Shown here piece by piece: positions 23,448-33,890 of a DNA stretch of 64,000 nt (the stretch's first letter is position 1; every line of letters starts with the position of its first letter). The notes under the pieces are model-generated. The model worked only from the letters and a program-made list of their open reading frames with translations, searched no databases and was not told the origin of the DNA. The translations under genes were made by a program, and so were the position numbers. The stretch comes from Armillaria gallica (taxonomy: Eukaryota; Basidiomycota; Agaricomycetes; Agaricales; Physalacriaceae), in assembly GCA_037576215.1 (NCBI GenBank), contig JBANDB010000006.1, forward strand, positions 5,270,001-5,334,000, read 5' to 3'.

Positions 23448-24333
23448 AGAAAGCACTATTAATGTCCGCAACTATGCTTCATTTGTGTGTCCACCTGAGA
23501 TGCTACGAAAGGTAGCTGCAAGACTAGATGATGATGGTGTCCGAAGAGGATTTTTCGTAGAAGCAACGAACCTTGCCGAGAGCTTCTGCAGTATTCTCTC
23601 TCATCAAAAATATCCTTAGGTCCCCGCCTCAAACTTGGCAGAAACGAAGGTAAAAGCACCCGCGTCTTTGCCTGATTCGGTGTTCATCCTTTGGTCTAGA
23701 TTTGCTCGTGAAGATGCTCATTCACCCTTCATCACGCCTCTAGCGAAGCTCGAATGGATACTAACATCATTCGTTGATGTCGTACGCTCGTTTTCATGTC
23801 TAAAAGTCTCTATGAGTAGGAGAGGTTTCTCAGGGGCATCTTTGCTTCCTCGTATGGGTTTCTCCAAGCGAGGTCTATTGAATGGCTCACGGAGGCGTCC
23901 ATAATTACCTGAAACATATCTTGCGAACAGGAACGAAGGAACAATGTTGCAATGTCGCCACACCTCCGCGATAACAAAGAATTGACGATTTGATCGGCAA
24001 AGTCAAGTAATCATTTCATTAGACTTATTACTGACAACATGTTCAATACAGATCTTGTGAAGCGGCTGACACCCTTACTTGTCTCGGCATGGCTGCGCTC
24101 TCAAGGTCATAGCCACATACGGCATGACTGAGTTAGAACGAACAACTCGTCTTCCGGGATTTCGTTATCATGATCAGTATGAACTTTTATAACTCAAAGG
24201 GGTCTCCCTGTGCATTCAATCTATTACGGTTTCTCCGATATCTTTTTGTCGGGTTGGTCGCTAACACAATCGTCGGTTTCTAGGGCCAGCTATAAAGCCA
24301 CATTGACTCTGAGAGCCGGAGTTGTTTCTTCAC
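23448..24333. other. Intergenic, no recognisable gene
   Basis: Short frames on both strands (for example 23635-23904 +) show no familiar domain. The final 100 bp should contain the promoter and leader of the P450 gene. Confidence 0.45.
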
Positions 24334-26599
24334 ATGGCCTCATTCGTCATTGCGGTCGCCTCGCTCCTCCTAGCCTCTCTTCTTCATCGGTGGTTCAAGC
24401 GACCGTCGGTCAAGCATGTTAAGGGACCGCCGTCGCCCTCCTTCTGGCTAGGTAAACCATTTCTAGGTGTCTCACTCAGTACAAGTGAGGGCTTACACCC
24501 CATACTACAAAGGTCACGAACGTGTCCTTCGCGATCAAGGTAATGCAGGTGATCTTGAGACGAAATGGCGCAAGGATTATGGCACCCTTTATCGTATTGC
24601 GGGCTGTTTTGGTGTAAGCAACCTCCGTCTCTGTCCTGGTCACTATTAAATCCACTATCACAGCAAGACATCCTGATCGTGTGTGATCCCCAGGCACTCA
24701 AGCATATTTTCCACTCTTCACACCCTTACCCCAAATCGCAAGACAACGTGTTCATTCTTGACCTCGTCATCGGCAAGGGGCTTGTCACCGTTGATGGTGA
24801 GTCTTCATCCCGGTCGAGCAATCTTTCAAAGCTCCAGCCAGTGATATTAGATGAAACCCACCACCGCCAACGCAAGATCATGAATCCGGCATTCTCCCTT
24901 GCTCAGCTTCAGAAGGCGCAGGTCATCTTTCAGCAGTGTAGTGACAAGGTAAGTTCCATCAACACGCGTGGCAATATTCGGAAGCTTGTAGCGATCATAG
25001 CTCGTGAATGGTATTCAAGGATCTCTGGCTCGTACGGATGGCATCATCAATGTCCTTGATTGGACGAGCAAGGCTGCCTTAGATATAATTGGACTAGGTG
25101 AGCGGTATGCATCGACTTCCTCTCACTAGTTCGCCTGACGTCGAAAGCCTCCTTCCGGTATGATTTTGGTTCACTCGATGGTCGGAATACCGAACTAGGA
25201 CAAGCGATGAGACATATTTTGTAAGAAGACTTTTTCACTTCAATGGCCATCCTATCTAACATCCGATTCAGCACGGCCTCTCAATCCAACTCAACAGCAT
25301 TCGAGCTTATTCTCGTGGCCCTGATACGAATGGTTCCAGATTCGGCATTAGGATTTCTCAGGCTGTTCTCGACTAGAGAAATCCGTCAACTCGCCAGCGT
25401 AGGGAGCATAGCAAAGACAACTGCTCGAGAAGTTATGGCTAGTCACGTTGACGTGCAGACACCAGAGGGCGACGGAGATATTGTTGATACCCTAGGTCAG
25501 TTCACTGGGTTTGTCGACATACACTTTTTAACATAATTGCATCTTTAGCGAGAGCACGCTTCGCAGGCAAAATGCAAGATGACGAAATCGAGGCGCAGCT
25601 AATGTTCGTTGTCTCTGTATCTGCTAATCGTCGAATCATGACGTTCACTCTCGTTCCAGGACCTTCGTGGTTGCAGGACATGAGACGACGAGTATCAGTC
25701 TATCTTGGTTACTATATGAACTGGCTGAACATCCTGAGCATCAGTCTATAATCCGTGCAGAGCTCAAACATTCAAACGACTATGATTCTATGCCGTTTTT
25801 GAATGCGGCTATCAAGGTGTGTACGTTTAGATGTACCAGATTCATGTGTTCATCCCTGATGACAGGAATCCCTTCGTATACACCCAAATTCACACAACTT
25901 CATACGAACCGCTCCTCACGACGGTGTTCTGCCTCTCTCCGGAGGAGAGAAGCTTGTCATACCCAAGGGGCAGACACTGTTTTGTTCTGCTCACCTATAC
26001 AACCGGCATGCCGTTCCCATGTTACTTCAATGCAAATTTGACACGAACTTTTTCTAGTCTTCCATCTCTCTGGGGAGACGATGCGGAAGAGTGGAACCCG
26101 CGTCGGTTTCTTGATAAGACTCTGCCCGTATCGCTGGGTGTGTATGCTAATCTGTGAGTGAGATCTTGGTGATCTTGGCTCGTGTGTGTGCTGACGCTTA
26201 TCTGGTGAAATCCTAGAATGACATTTAGTAGGTCATATTTCAGCGAGCCTTCTCTCTAACTAACACCACCCTCAGGCACTGGATCTCGTTCATGCATCGG
26301 GTGATTGACTGCCATGATTCACTTCAAGTTCATTCCCCTTGCTGATTCTCTTCCTTAGGTGGCGATTTGCGTGTGTACCTCGTCTTTCAGCCTCGCTTCA
26401 GCCAAACTGATCAGCGAAATGCAGAGTCATGGAAATGCAAACAATCCTTGCTAAGCTGATTCTACACTTCGAATTCAGTTTACCTGAAGGAGTCGAAATC
26501 CAACAATTTCCCGGGTCGCCATCCGTCGTACCCATTGTGAAGGGCAAAGCACATTTAGGCTCCCGGTTACCCTTAAGGGTGAGAATTTTACATCAGTGA
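24334..26599 (+). CDS. Cytochrome P450 monooxygenase, multi-exon
   Basis: Starts MASFVIAVASLLLASLL, an N-terminal membrane anchor followed by a basic segment and KGPPSPSFWLG (proline-rich hinge). Many short introns separate segments such as DILIVCDPQALKHIFHSS, THHRQRKIMNPAFSLAQL, the I-helix FVVAGHETTSISLSWLLYEL (AGxxT), the K-helix ExxR as ESLRIHP, KLVIPKGQTLFCSAHLYN, and WGDDAEEWNPRRF. The haem-binding motif FSTGSRSCIG is assembled across an intron and matches FxxGxRxCxG, and WRFA follows. The frame ends RLPLRVRILHQ then TGA at 26597-26599. P450s insert oxygen into diverse substrates using an ER reductase; substrate and CYP family cannot be assigned. All key residues are present, so the gene appears functional. 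Confidence 0.86.
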
Positions 26600-26832
26600 A
26601 CGTTGGTTACTTCAGAGGTTGTCAAGACCAGGTTTATGTTTAGCGTATTCTTTATTACGAGTTTGATTTACTTATTCAGGGGACAATTCAATAACACGGG
26701 GACGACGAGGTATTAGAAGTTCGATTTCAAAATAGCTTTAACAAAAACTGGTTCATTCACAGGTTACTATAGTACAGACGGATTCCTACACATACATGTC
26801 AAGCGTATTCGTACAGGGAAGATATTGAAAGT

Positions 26833-27790
26833 TTATTCATTTTTGAAAATGACCTGCATCTTGATCACGGGGGTGCGATTCTGCACACCGGCATCTCGGG
26901 CTACTTCTTCCACTCGTTGGGCCATAGCCCTTAACTGCAGGTTCATGTCGGCAGCCCCGGCCTGTAAGGCTGGGACGGAGACGGTCGTCAAGAAGAGGAT
27001 CCCCGGTTGGCCATCGGTGACGATCCTGGTTCTCTCGACTACCGAGTTCGAAGGTTCTGGGTCGGCAGGGCGCTTTTGAGGGACGATGGGCCTAACAGAA
27101 TCTGTCTGAGTCACTGGGAAGATGTGACGGCCTATGATGGCGTTCCATTGAGCGCGGGAGGCCTTCAAGACAGCAGCCAAGTCATCCTGAGCGTGAGGGG
27201 ACGTGATTAGATATCGCATTGGAGGTGAGTATTACAACGTACCCTCGCTTGCGTCAATTTCCCATCGTCATGACCGTACGTTTGAGCAACCTCAACGGTG
27301 AGATGGTGCACGACCTTCATGAAGCAGACGTTGATGGGTTGTCGGTCGTGAACCAAAAGAGCCGGATGCGCAGATGTGGCGGGCCGACGAGGACGTCGGT
27401 GTTCTCGAGTTTCTCGATAGGCGCGTCCATGTCGATGGGTAGTGTGTTGGCCCATGGTAGGTCTTTTCTAGCACTTGCGTGCGAAAAAGGACTGTTATAG
27501 GAAATCGCTCATAATGGATAGATACTTGGCATATCTCACAGATCTTGACTCGTGGGAAGTAGACCTGGATCTGGCAAAGCGGTGCGTGAGATCCAAGGAT
27601 ATAGCGCATAGGTCCGTTGGTTGTGGGAAATTTCCGGAAAGCTCTCAGAAGAGGGGTGGGTAAATAATCCACAAGAAGACGAGCCGTCGATCACGATGAA
27701 TGTTGTGCGAACTCCTTCCACTATTGTGTCGCACCGGTGGCCTTCGGGAAGGTTGATCAAAGCAAAATCGAGCCTTGAAGTAAAAAAGGA
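26833..27790 (-). CDS. Hypothetical protein of unknown family
   Basis: The 3' exon (about 27219-26833) is clear: RYLITSPHAQDDLAAVLKAS, WNAIIGRHIFPVTQTDS, then a glutamine/valine-rich end finishing KMQVIFKNE. Upstream frames contribute FMKVVHHLTVEVAQTYGHDD, ENTDVLVGPPHLRIRLFWF and, further up, LDFALINLPEGHRCDTIVEG. They must be joined through introns or frameshifts that I could not settle. A decayed relative at about 32060-32480 (-) shares the DVxVGPPxLRIR, VVxT/VVHHL, and LTQARVR-like segments, which supports a real coding family. No known domain recognised; it could belong to an uncharacterised repeat family. Confidence 0.4.
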
Positions 27791-27808
27791 TATAGGACAC
27801 CTACTGAT

Positions 27809-27867
27809 TGAGTCGACCCAGGTTCGAACTGGGAATTTCAAGCGATAACCAACTTCGCTATCGAGCC
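27809..27867 (-). pseudogene. Truncated tRNA-like sequence lacking the anticodon arm
   Basis: On the minus strand the 5' part reads GGCTCGATAGCGAAGTTGGT with a perfect D stem (GCGA/TCGC). It is followed directly by TTGAAAT, then a T arm CCCAG-TTCGAAC-CTGGG and acceptor TCGACTC-A. The anticodon stem-loop is missing, so it cannot be a working tRNA. Its 3' half is nearly the same as the tRNA-like gene at 19698-19771. Confidence 0.7.
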
Positions 27868-28699
27868 AACAAAGTTAGTTTTTTGCGAGTAGTCATAGAC
27901 AATTATGTCTGGAAAACGGCAGTACGTAGCCTAGAAATCTGTAAATCTCTGTCGTGTTTGCAACAGATGCAACTCACTACCAATGGTATCGAACACTGTC
28001 AATTCTACAATATCGTTCGTCAGTGTTAAGTAATACTCAAGCATGTTGGCGGGGTTTCGTCAGTGAGGAAGGCTGTTGAGGACAGAGCAAATGGAAAGTA
28101 AGGTAACAGTGTACGGGAAGCTGAAGCAACAGATAGCAAAGCAGTAGCCTTGAAGTGGTGTCGGGGTTTGAAACTCGCTTTGACTGCAACCATCATCTAC
28201 CGGCACCGATCCTCTCATGTCTTTCTATTCAGCCTCAAAGCTACGGCGAGCATCGAAGTGGAAGATCTAATCAAGCAATCAGTCACTCAGCTGGGCCGCA
28301 AGCTTGCCGTCGAAAAGAGCGCGATAATTGTATAATTCTGAGCTCGACGAGTTTTGAGAGAGGAAAGGCCATGATATGCAAAACATCGGGGTATGTCTCG
28401 TACAAATCTTTGCTTTGCGCCCCATATTCACGCTGCGTCCGCGTCAGCCCTGGTCCGAACCAGCATCAGGGTATTTTGGCACTGCGTTGTTATCGGCACG
28501 CACTTCTCGCAAAGAACATTATACGGCATTCGGCAACTACCAAGATAACTAGGACTGTCTCCCCAAGCATGAGAACCCCTGTTATAATGCTGACGGGTAC
28601 GAGGGAATGCGGGCAGTCTCCTCGTTTACCGCACACACCGAGATATAGTCTTTCTAAATAAGACGTGCTGCAGTAAACAAAACACAGCATTCCCCGAAT
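27868..28699. other. Intergenic, no recognisable gene
   Basis: Frames such as 28155-28661 (+) have no recognisable domain or family-like composition. Nothing else seen. Confidence 0.45.
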
Positions 28700-29540
28700 A
28701 TAGTGGATCTCAATGTAGCCGTGACGTCGGTATCTGGACGACTTATAGGTCTCGTTACGGGCGGAGGAACGGGGTATGTTCCCAGATTCTCGATCGCGAC
28801 TCACGGCTGACTCTCTGACAGAGGATTTACGATTGCGAAACCTTTCACCGCAGACGGGGTCAATGTATACCTTGCTGGGCGGAGGCTGGGCGTGTCAGAA
28901 CAGGGCGCGGCGTCACTTACAGGTGTCTAAGGGTTCATTGTCCCGTATGCTACTGTTCTCTCCGCACGGTGATTGTTTCTGATACGCGTACAGAATCCAG
29001 ATGGACATACAGGCGAAGGAAGCGTCAAGACTGGGACCAAGCACAAGGAAGAAGTCAACAGAAAGATCGATACACTCGTCGACAAGTACCTGCAATCCAG
29101 ACTCCATCACAAAAAATACGCTGCAGAAGATCTTTTCGAATTCCAAACAGCACAGGACCGCCGGGCTGATATCCTCGCGCTTAACATGATCGCCCCCGTT
29201 CTTCGTAAAACCTGTCTTCCAACCACTCTTCATCAAAGGAGCACAATCCCGCCCCCGAGGCACATCAACGTCAGTAGCATGGCAGTGAAGATGAACAACG
29301 AAGTGCCATTGCATCCGTATGTGCCGTGCCATTCTCTCCATCTTGTTTAAACCAACTTGTTTAGGTTGCGTACAGGCCGACGAAAGTTCTTTGGACGAAG
29401 ATCACACTTGTTCTGACAACGAGCTTTGCTGGGTTCAGGTGAATGTACTGGCGCCTGGTCAGAGCAGCTGAGTGCTAAGGTTTTGGGGAAGTCAATCCCT
29501 GGTTTGGTCATGCCGATACGGAGGTGAGCATGTTCAGTCT
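28700..29540 (+). pseudogene. Decayed SDR, copy 2
   Basis: Clearly related in DNA to the SDR genes at 15680 and 32773. It shows CTCAATGTAGCCGTGACGTC, the SGRLIGLVTGGGTG nucleotide-binding segment, FTIAK and the region before the catalytic residues. The expected ATG is lost (GTGGATCTC where the relative has an ATG-containing start). The codon after GTGTC in the third segment is TAA, the GGGAT donor of intron 1 is altered, and the tyrosine/lysine motif region is shortened. It is not expected to make a working enzyme. Confidence 0.75.
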
Positions 29541-30749
29541 TTGGATGAGATCGAATACTGATTCCAGTTTTCAGTGATGACCAGAAACCGGGATGACGGC
29601 GGGCTATTCATTTGACAAGCCTCGAAATATCCAGGTTCGGTTTGGACATCAAACTGCTTCGGCTGGAGGTTCAGACTGGAAGAAGGAGGTGGAGGATGTG
29701 TGCTGGTTGTTCATGTACAGCCCTCTCATCAGCCAGGCGTGAGATGGTCTTTTTATCGACATGATGTTGGGATGTTGTGCCTGCTTGGAATACCCTCTTG
29801 GGGTGCAGCTCTCTCGAATGTGACGTCTTTCCTCGAGAACGACGTCCCGCTTGCCCGCCTCTTCGCAGAGACTGACGTTCAAGCTCGAGTCTTATTCCCT
29901 TCTACCTTTGGCGGCGAGCCTCCTTAGGCTTGGGGAAGAAGTTTGCGAATCACGGCGAGGAGCATTGAGAAGGGGCGGCGGGACGACTCTCACTCAGAGT
30001 TACTGCGCCCGTACGTGCATGTCACATCAATCATCACTCATCACTAAAAACTCTGGCCACAGTACGGCTACCCCCGTAGCCTAGCGGAACTGTACAGAGT
30101 GCCGGGTTCGACTCCTGGAGGTGAAATTGCCGTGAAAGTCATAAGTATTTCTTTTGGTTGTCATCGGTGGATGAAGACAACTCCGAGTGATTTTCTGCGC
30201 TCTACATTGATGCTCTTAAGTATCTACTGGAGGTGGGAGAAGGCGCGTCTAGAGTTTGCATTGGGCCGGTACTATGCTACGCGGGTTTCCACTACGAAAC
30301 ATCATTCGTCCGTTGGTTTTTCTCCTTCTCCTTTCCACACACTCGTGTTATCAGACGCTCTCATCCTGCCGCCTTGACATAGCTCTTTGCGGAAGCTAAC
30401 GTTCTGTCCACCTCATAGTCTAACGAGACAAGAACCAGTGCACACGTTCGATTCGTGTGGTGGTCTTATCCTTCCCCAGATTTCTCTGTGCTGCACCTAC
30501 ACTGCACTACTGTTTATGCATATCGATTCTTTTGAACGCGAATTTATTTTCTTTCTTTGCTAGTGCTCTGTACCATCTTTGGAACGAAAACAAGTGGCTC
30601 TGTTTTGATCGAGTGTTCATTATTTCAGGTGCGTATGGTTCAGCCCAGTGGCTGTGCACCACGATATCCTCTCGCCGTACACCATCATGTATACGGAAAT
30701 CGTTTAGCTATCCTTCCTCTCTAAGCAGCGAGGAAATATAGCAAAGAGC
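29541..30749. other. Gene-poor region with a truncated tRNA-like element
   Basis: No convincing gene. Around 29820-29890 a segment (GACGTCTTTCCTCGAGAACGA) resembles the core of the direct repeats at 30.75-31.9 kb. A tRNA-like element is listed separately. Confidence 0.4.
30077..30115 (+). pseudogene. tRNA-like A-box and B-box pair, truncated
   Basis: TAGCCTAGCGG at 30077 matches the Pol III A-box and GGTTCGACTCC at 30105 matches the B-box exactly. Only 17 bp separate them and no acceptor pairing or anticodon arm is evident, so this looks like a shortened tRNA pseudogene or a SINE head. Confidence 0.45.
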
Positions 30750-31895
30750 GCTTTGATTTGGTCTGAAGTGTAGGGGCTCGACTGACAGGCGTGCAGCATG
30801 GAAGCGATCCGACGCAATTGACATTCCCAGAGACGAGGAGCCTGGTTTCTGCTACTTCCCGCAGTGGTTATGACGCCCTTCCTCGGGAACGACATCCTTC
30901 CCGTCCCCGCCGGAGAGACAAGAATCGCATGCCTGTCGACCCGTCACCCATCCATCCCCACAAGCGACGTGTTCGCCCAAGTAACGACACGACACCCCGC
31001 CATCACTTCTATCTTCCAGTTGCTGTCTCCGTCATTCTATACCTCTTGGCCTTGTTATAGGTTGTTCTCGAGCAGAAGAATCACGACCGTCTTGGTGTAC
31101 ATGCATGGATACTCATCGACTCGAGTCACTGAGACGAGCAGTTCTTTGTTTTGGTCCGAAGTGCAGGAGGCTTGGAGGAGATCCAAGTGGCGTAGAACGT
31201 GAAATTGACGCAGTGGGAGCACCGTCCCGCAATGGAATCTTTGGTACGAGACTTGCTTTCTGTGTCACTTTGGAACTCTGATAAGCATCTAGGTTCAAAC
31301 CTGAACGATTACCGACACACTGAACAAATGAATCTTCCCTTACACACGTCTGTGTGAGGTCCCCCGATGGGCAGAACTCCACTAAGTCGCTGAGTGAAGT
31401 CACCTAGGCGATCCGACGCAATTGACATCCCCGCAGAAGACGTTCTCTCCATTAGTACGCGCATCCTCCCCCTTCGTGCATTGAATATAACGTCTTTCTT
31501 TGGGAACGGCATTCTTCCCGTCATCGACGGAGAGACAAGAATCGCATGCCTGTCGACCCGTCACCCATCCCCACAAGCGACGTATTCGCCCAAGAAACGA
31601 CACCAGCCACACACCTCGCCATCTACCAGTTGCGGTCTCTCTGCGAACATGATGTTGTCTCTCTCCGTCATTCTATACCTCTTGATGTACGTGCATGGAT
31701 GCTCATCGACTGAGAAGGAGTTATTTATTTCGGTCCGAAGTGCAGGAGGCTCAGACAGTGACAGGGTGGAGGTCCAAACAGCGTAGAACCTGAGATTGGT
31801 GCAGAGAGAGAATTGTCCCGCGATGGAATTTTTGGTACGAGACTTGCTTTCTGTGTTATTTTGGAACTCTGACGAGCTTCTAGGTTCAACGTTCG
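30750..31895 (+). repeat. Diverged direct repeats
   Basis: Blocks of 30802-31300 recur at 31406-31895 in the same order: GATCCGACGCAATTGACAT, then AGAGACAAGAATCGCATGCC, CCCCACAAGCGACGT, TTCTATACCTCTTG, TCCGAAGTGCAGGAGGCT, and GGTACGAGACTTGCTTTCTG. The TTTGGTCTGAAGTG motif also occurs at about 30756, so remnants of a third unit may precede. No protein domain recognised in any frame. Confidence 0.75.
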
Positions 31896-32772
31896 CACCC
31901 AGCCGGCTACCAGCAGTGGCGCTTCCTGCCTGCTGCCGTTGACCTCTCCTCAGCCCCCTACATACGTCTGGACGAGGTCCCCTTGCAAGCGAAACCCTAT
32001 TGTCGCTCGCCTAGGCTGCATCCACTCATCCGAATAACGGGCGGAGAAGATGCCTTTGAGCGGGCGTGACTTGGACGCGCTCGAATCATTAGCTTCTTTT
32101 CCGACACTAACGGCGAAGTGGGTGTGCGGCCCGATGCGTTCGATTCGTGCAGGGGGTTGTTGTCTTGTTGTGGCCTGCTAGCTGGTGCAAGGTCCGCCTG
32201 GGTCGCTAGAAAAATGTGGCGGGCTGTCACTATGTGCGCGAGGCCTTAAGGACTGCGGCCAAGTTGTCATGAGATACACTCAGATATCACGCTAGTATAC
32301 GGGAGCCAGTACAACGCACCCTTGCTTGTTTCAACTTTCCAAAGTCATATGCGTATGTTTCGACAACCTCGACGGCAAGGTGATCCACGACCCGGGCAGA
32401 TGGGAGGCCCGTGGGGAACCGCACAAACCGGATACGTAGACAGGGAGGACCAACGGCGACGTCGGTGTTTCTGACGCTCTTACATAGCAGACACGTTCAT
32501 GTCAGCGATGATAGTGGGATGATGAATGTAGTAACCTCAGGAATGAACGACTTCCATAGCTACCTGGTGTATATTATGTCAGTTTGCTGAAAAGGAAAAT
32601 GGTCGGGAGCTCAGTACACCTAACCGTTATTCTTCGGAAGATGGCTGCACTCTGAACTCGTTTAATCCGAAGGAGCTGCCGCTTCTGAACCCGGGAACTG
32701 CATGCAGACCCATGAATCGCAGTATGCTTTCACAAGGAAAACGTCATACAAATGGATATATGTTAGTTACCA
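31896..32772. other. Spacer containing a decayed paralogue of the 26.8-27.8 kb gene
   Basis: Apart from the decayed copy at about 32060-32480 and the 3' flank of the SDR gene, nothing was recognised. Confidence 0.45.
32060..32480 (-). pseudogene. Decayed relative of the hypothetical gene at 26833-27790
   Basis: Minus-strand DNA parallels 27090-27430: AACACCGACGTCG, GGTCCTCCCTGTCTACGTATCC, ACCTTGCCGTCGAGGTTG, GAAACATACG, GCAAGGGTGCGTTGTA, then ACAACTTGGCCGCAGTCCTTA and CGACCCAGGC. Frame is broken at several places and the gene's ends are missing. It supports the reality of the family but should not encode an intact protein. Confidence 0.6.
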
Positions 32773-33890
32773 TCAAGGATTCACCAGCATAATTCCACCG
32801 TCAATATTCAAGATCGCTCCATTCGTATAATCCGACGCTGCCAAGTACACCGCGGCCATCCCCATCTCCGCCTCGCTATCAGCTCGGATTAGTATCAATT
32901 CCTTCAAATACTGAAGTCACCCACGTCCCATGTCTCCTCACTGGCACCAGCGCTGCTCCTCCAGGCAGCGGCTTAGTCTTCAGTGACTCCAATACCTCAG
33001 CACTCGCCATCTGCGACGCAAACACCCCAGGCTCCAGCGCATTCACCCGAATCGGGATATCCCTCCCAGCAAAACTCGTTCCCAAAACAAGGGTGAGCTT
33101 GTCCAAAGCGGCTTTCGTCGGGCCGTATGCGAGCTAAACAGAATGAGCCCAACCTCAAACTTGAAGGTATTTTCGAGGTTGCGTACGGATGCAAAGGGCG
33201 GCGCGAGATTCAGCTTTGCTGCTGTGCTGCTGATGTTGATGATGCTTGCGGTGCCTTGGGGGCGGGAACGCGCTCCTTTGACGAGGAGGGATTGGAAAGC
33301 ACGTACGACGAAGAATGGGGCGATCGTGTTTAGTGCGAAAATGTCAGCCCAGTTCTGTATGGTTTCGGGTTCGAAAGGATCTTCGGCGGCACTTTTCTTT
33401 GTGATGAAGTCTGGGTCGCGAAGGGATGAAGCAAATCCGGCGCTAGGAAGAGTTTAGTGTATGGAGAAGGGGAACCAAGGGCATCATAAACGGACTTGTT
33501 GACGAGTATGTCGAGCTTGCCATCGATTCCTTCGATGTGCTGTACGCCGGATTTGACGCTGCCTTCGTCTGTCACATCCATCTGGAGTCTGTGGGTGTGT
33601 TAATAGCGGATATCCTGGAGGAAGACGATCACTGACGGGAGAATGGATCCTGAGACGCCAGTGACAGATGCAGCGGCTTTCTCCAGTACGTCAAGCCTTC
33701 GGCCAGTAATGTATACTTTAGCTCCATTCGCAGCGAAAGCCTTAGCAATGCTGAATCCTCTGTCAAAGAGTCAACAGTGAGTGGTAATCGAGGATCATAA
33801 GGCTTACATCCCTGTTCCTCCGCCTGTGACGAGACCTATCCGACCGTTCAGCGACATCATCGTAGCGGCGTTGAGATCTGCCATGTCCAT
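32773..33890 (-). CDS. Short-chain dehydrogenase/reductase (SDR), copy 3
   Basis: Two in-frame ATGs (33888-33890 and 33882-33884) open MDMADLNAATMMSLNGRIGL. With the same intron positions as SDR copy 1 it gives TGGGTGIG across intron 1, SIAKAFAANGAKVYITGRR, MDVTDEGSV, KLDILVN, FFVVRAFQSLLVKGARS, ASIININSTAA (serine), LAYGPTKAALDKL (tyrosine and lysine), RVNALEPGVFASQM, and the end TNGAILNIDGGIMLVNP then TGA (32773-32775). All classical SDR catalytic residues are present and no lesion is evident. It is an NAD(P)-dependent oxidoreductase of unknown substrate and opposite in orientation to copies 1 and 2. Confidence 0.83.

Noticed and set aside
28155..28661. 168-codon plus-strand frame
   Set aside because: No recognisable motif, unusual composition, and no sign of intron structure or relatives in the window; treated as chance.
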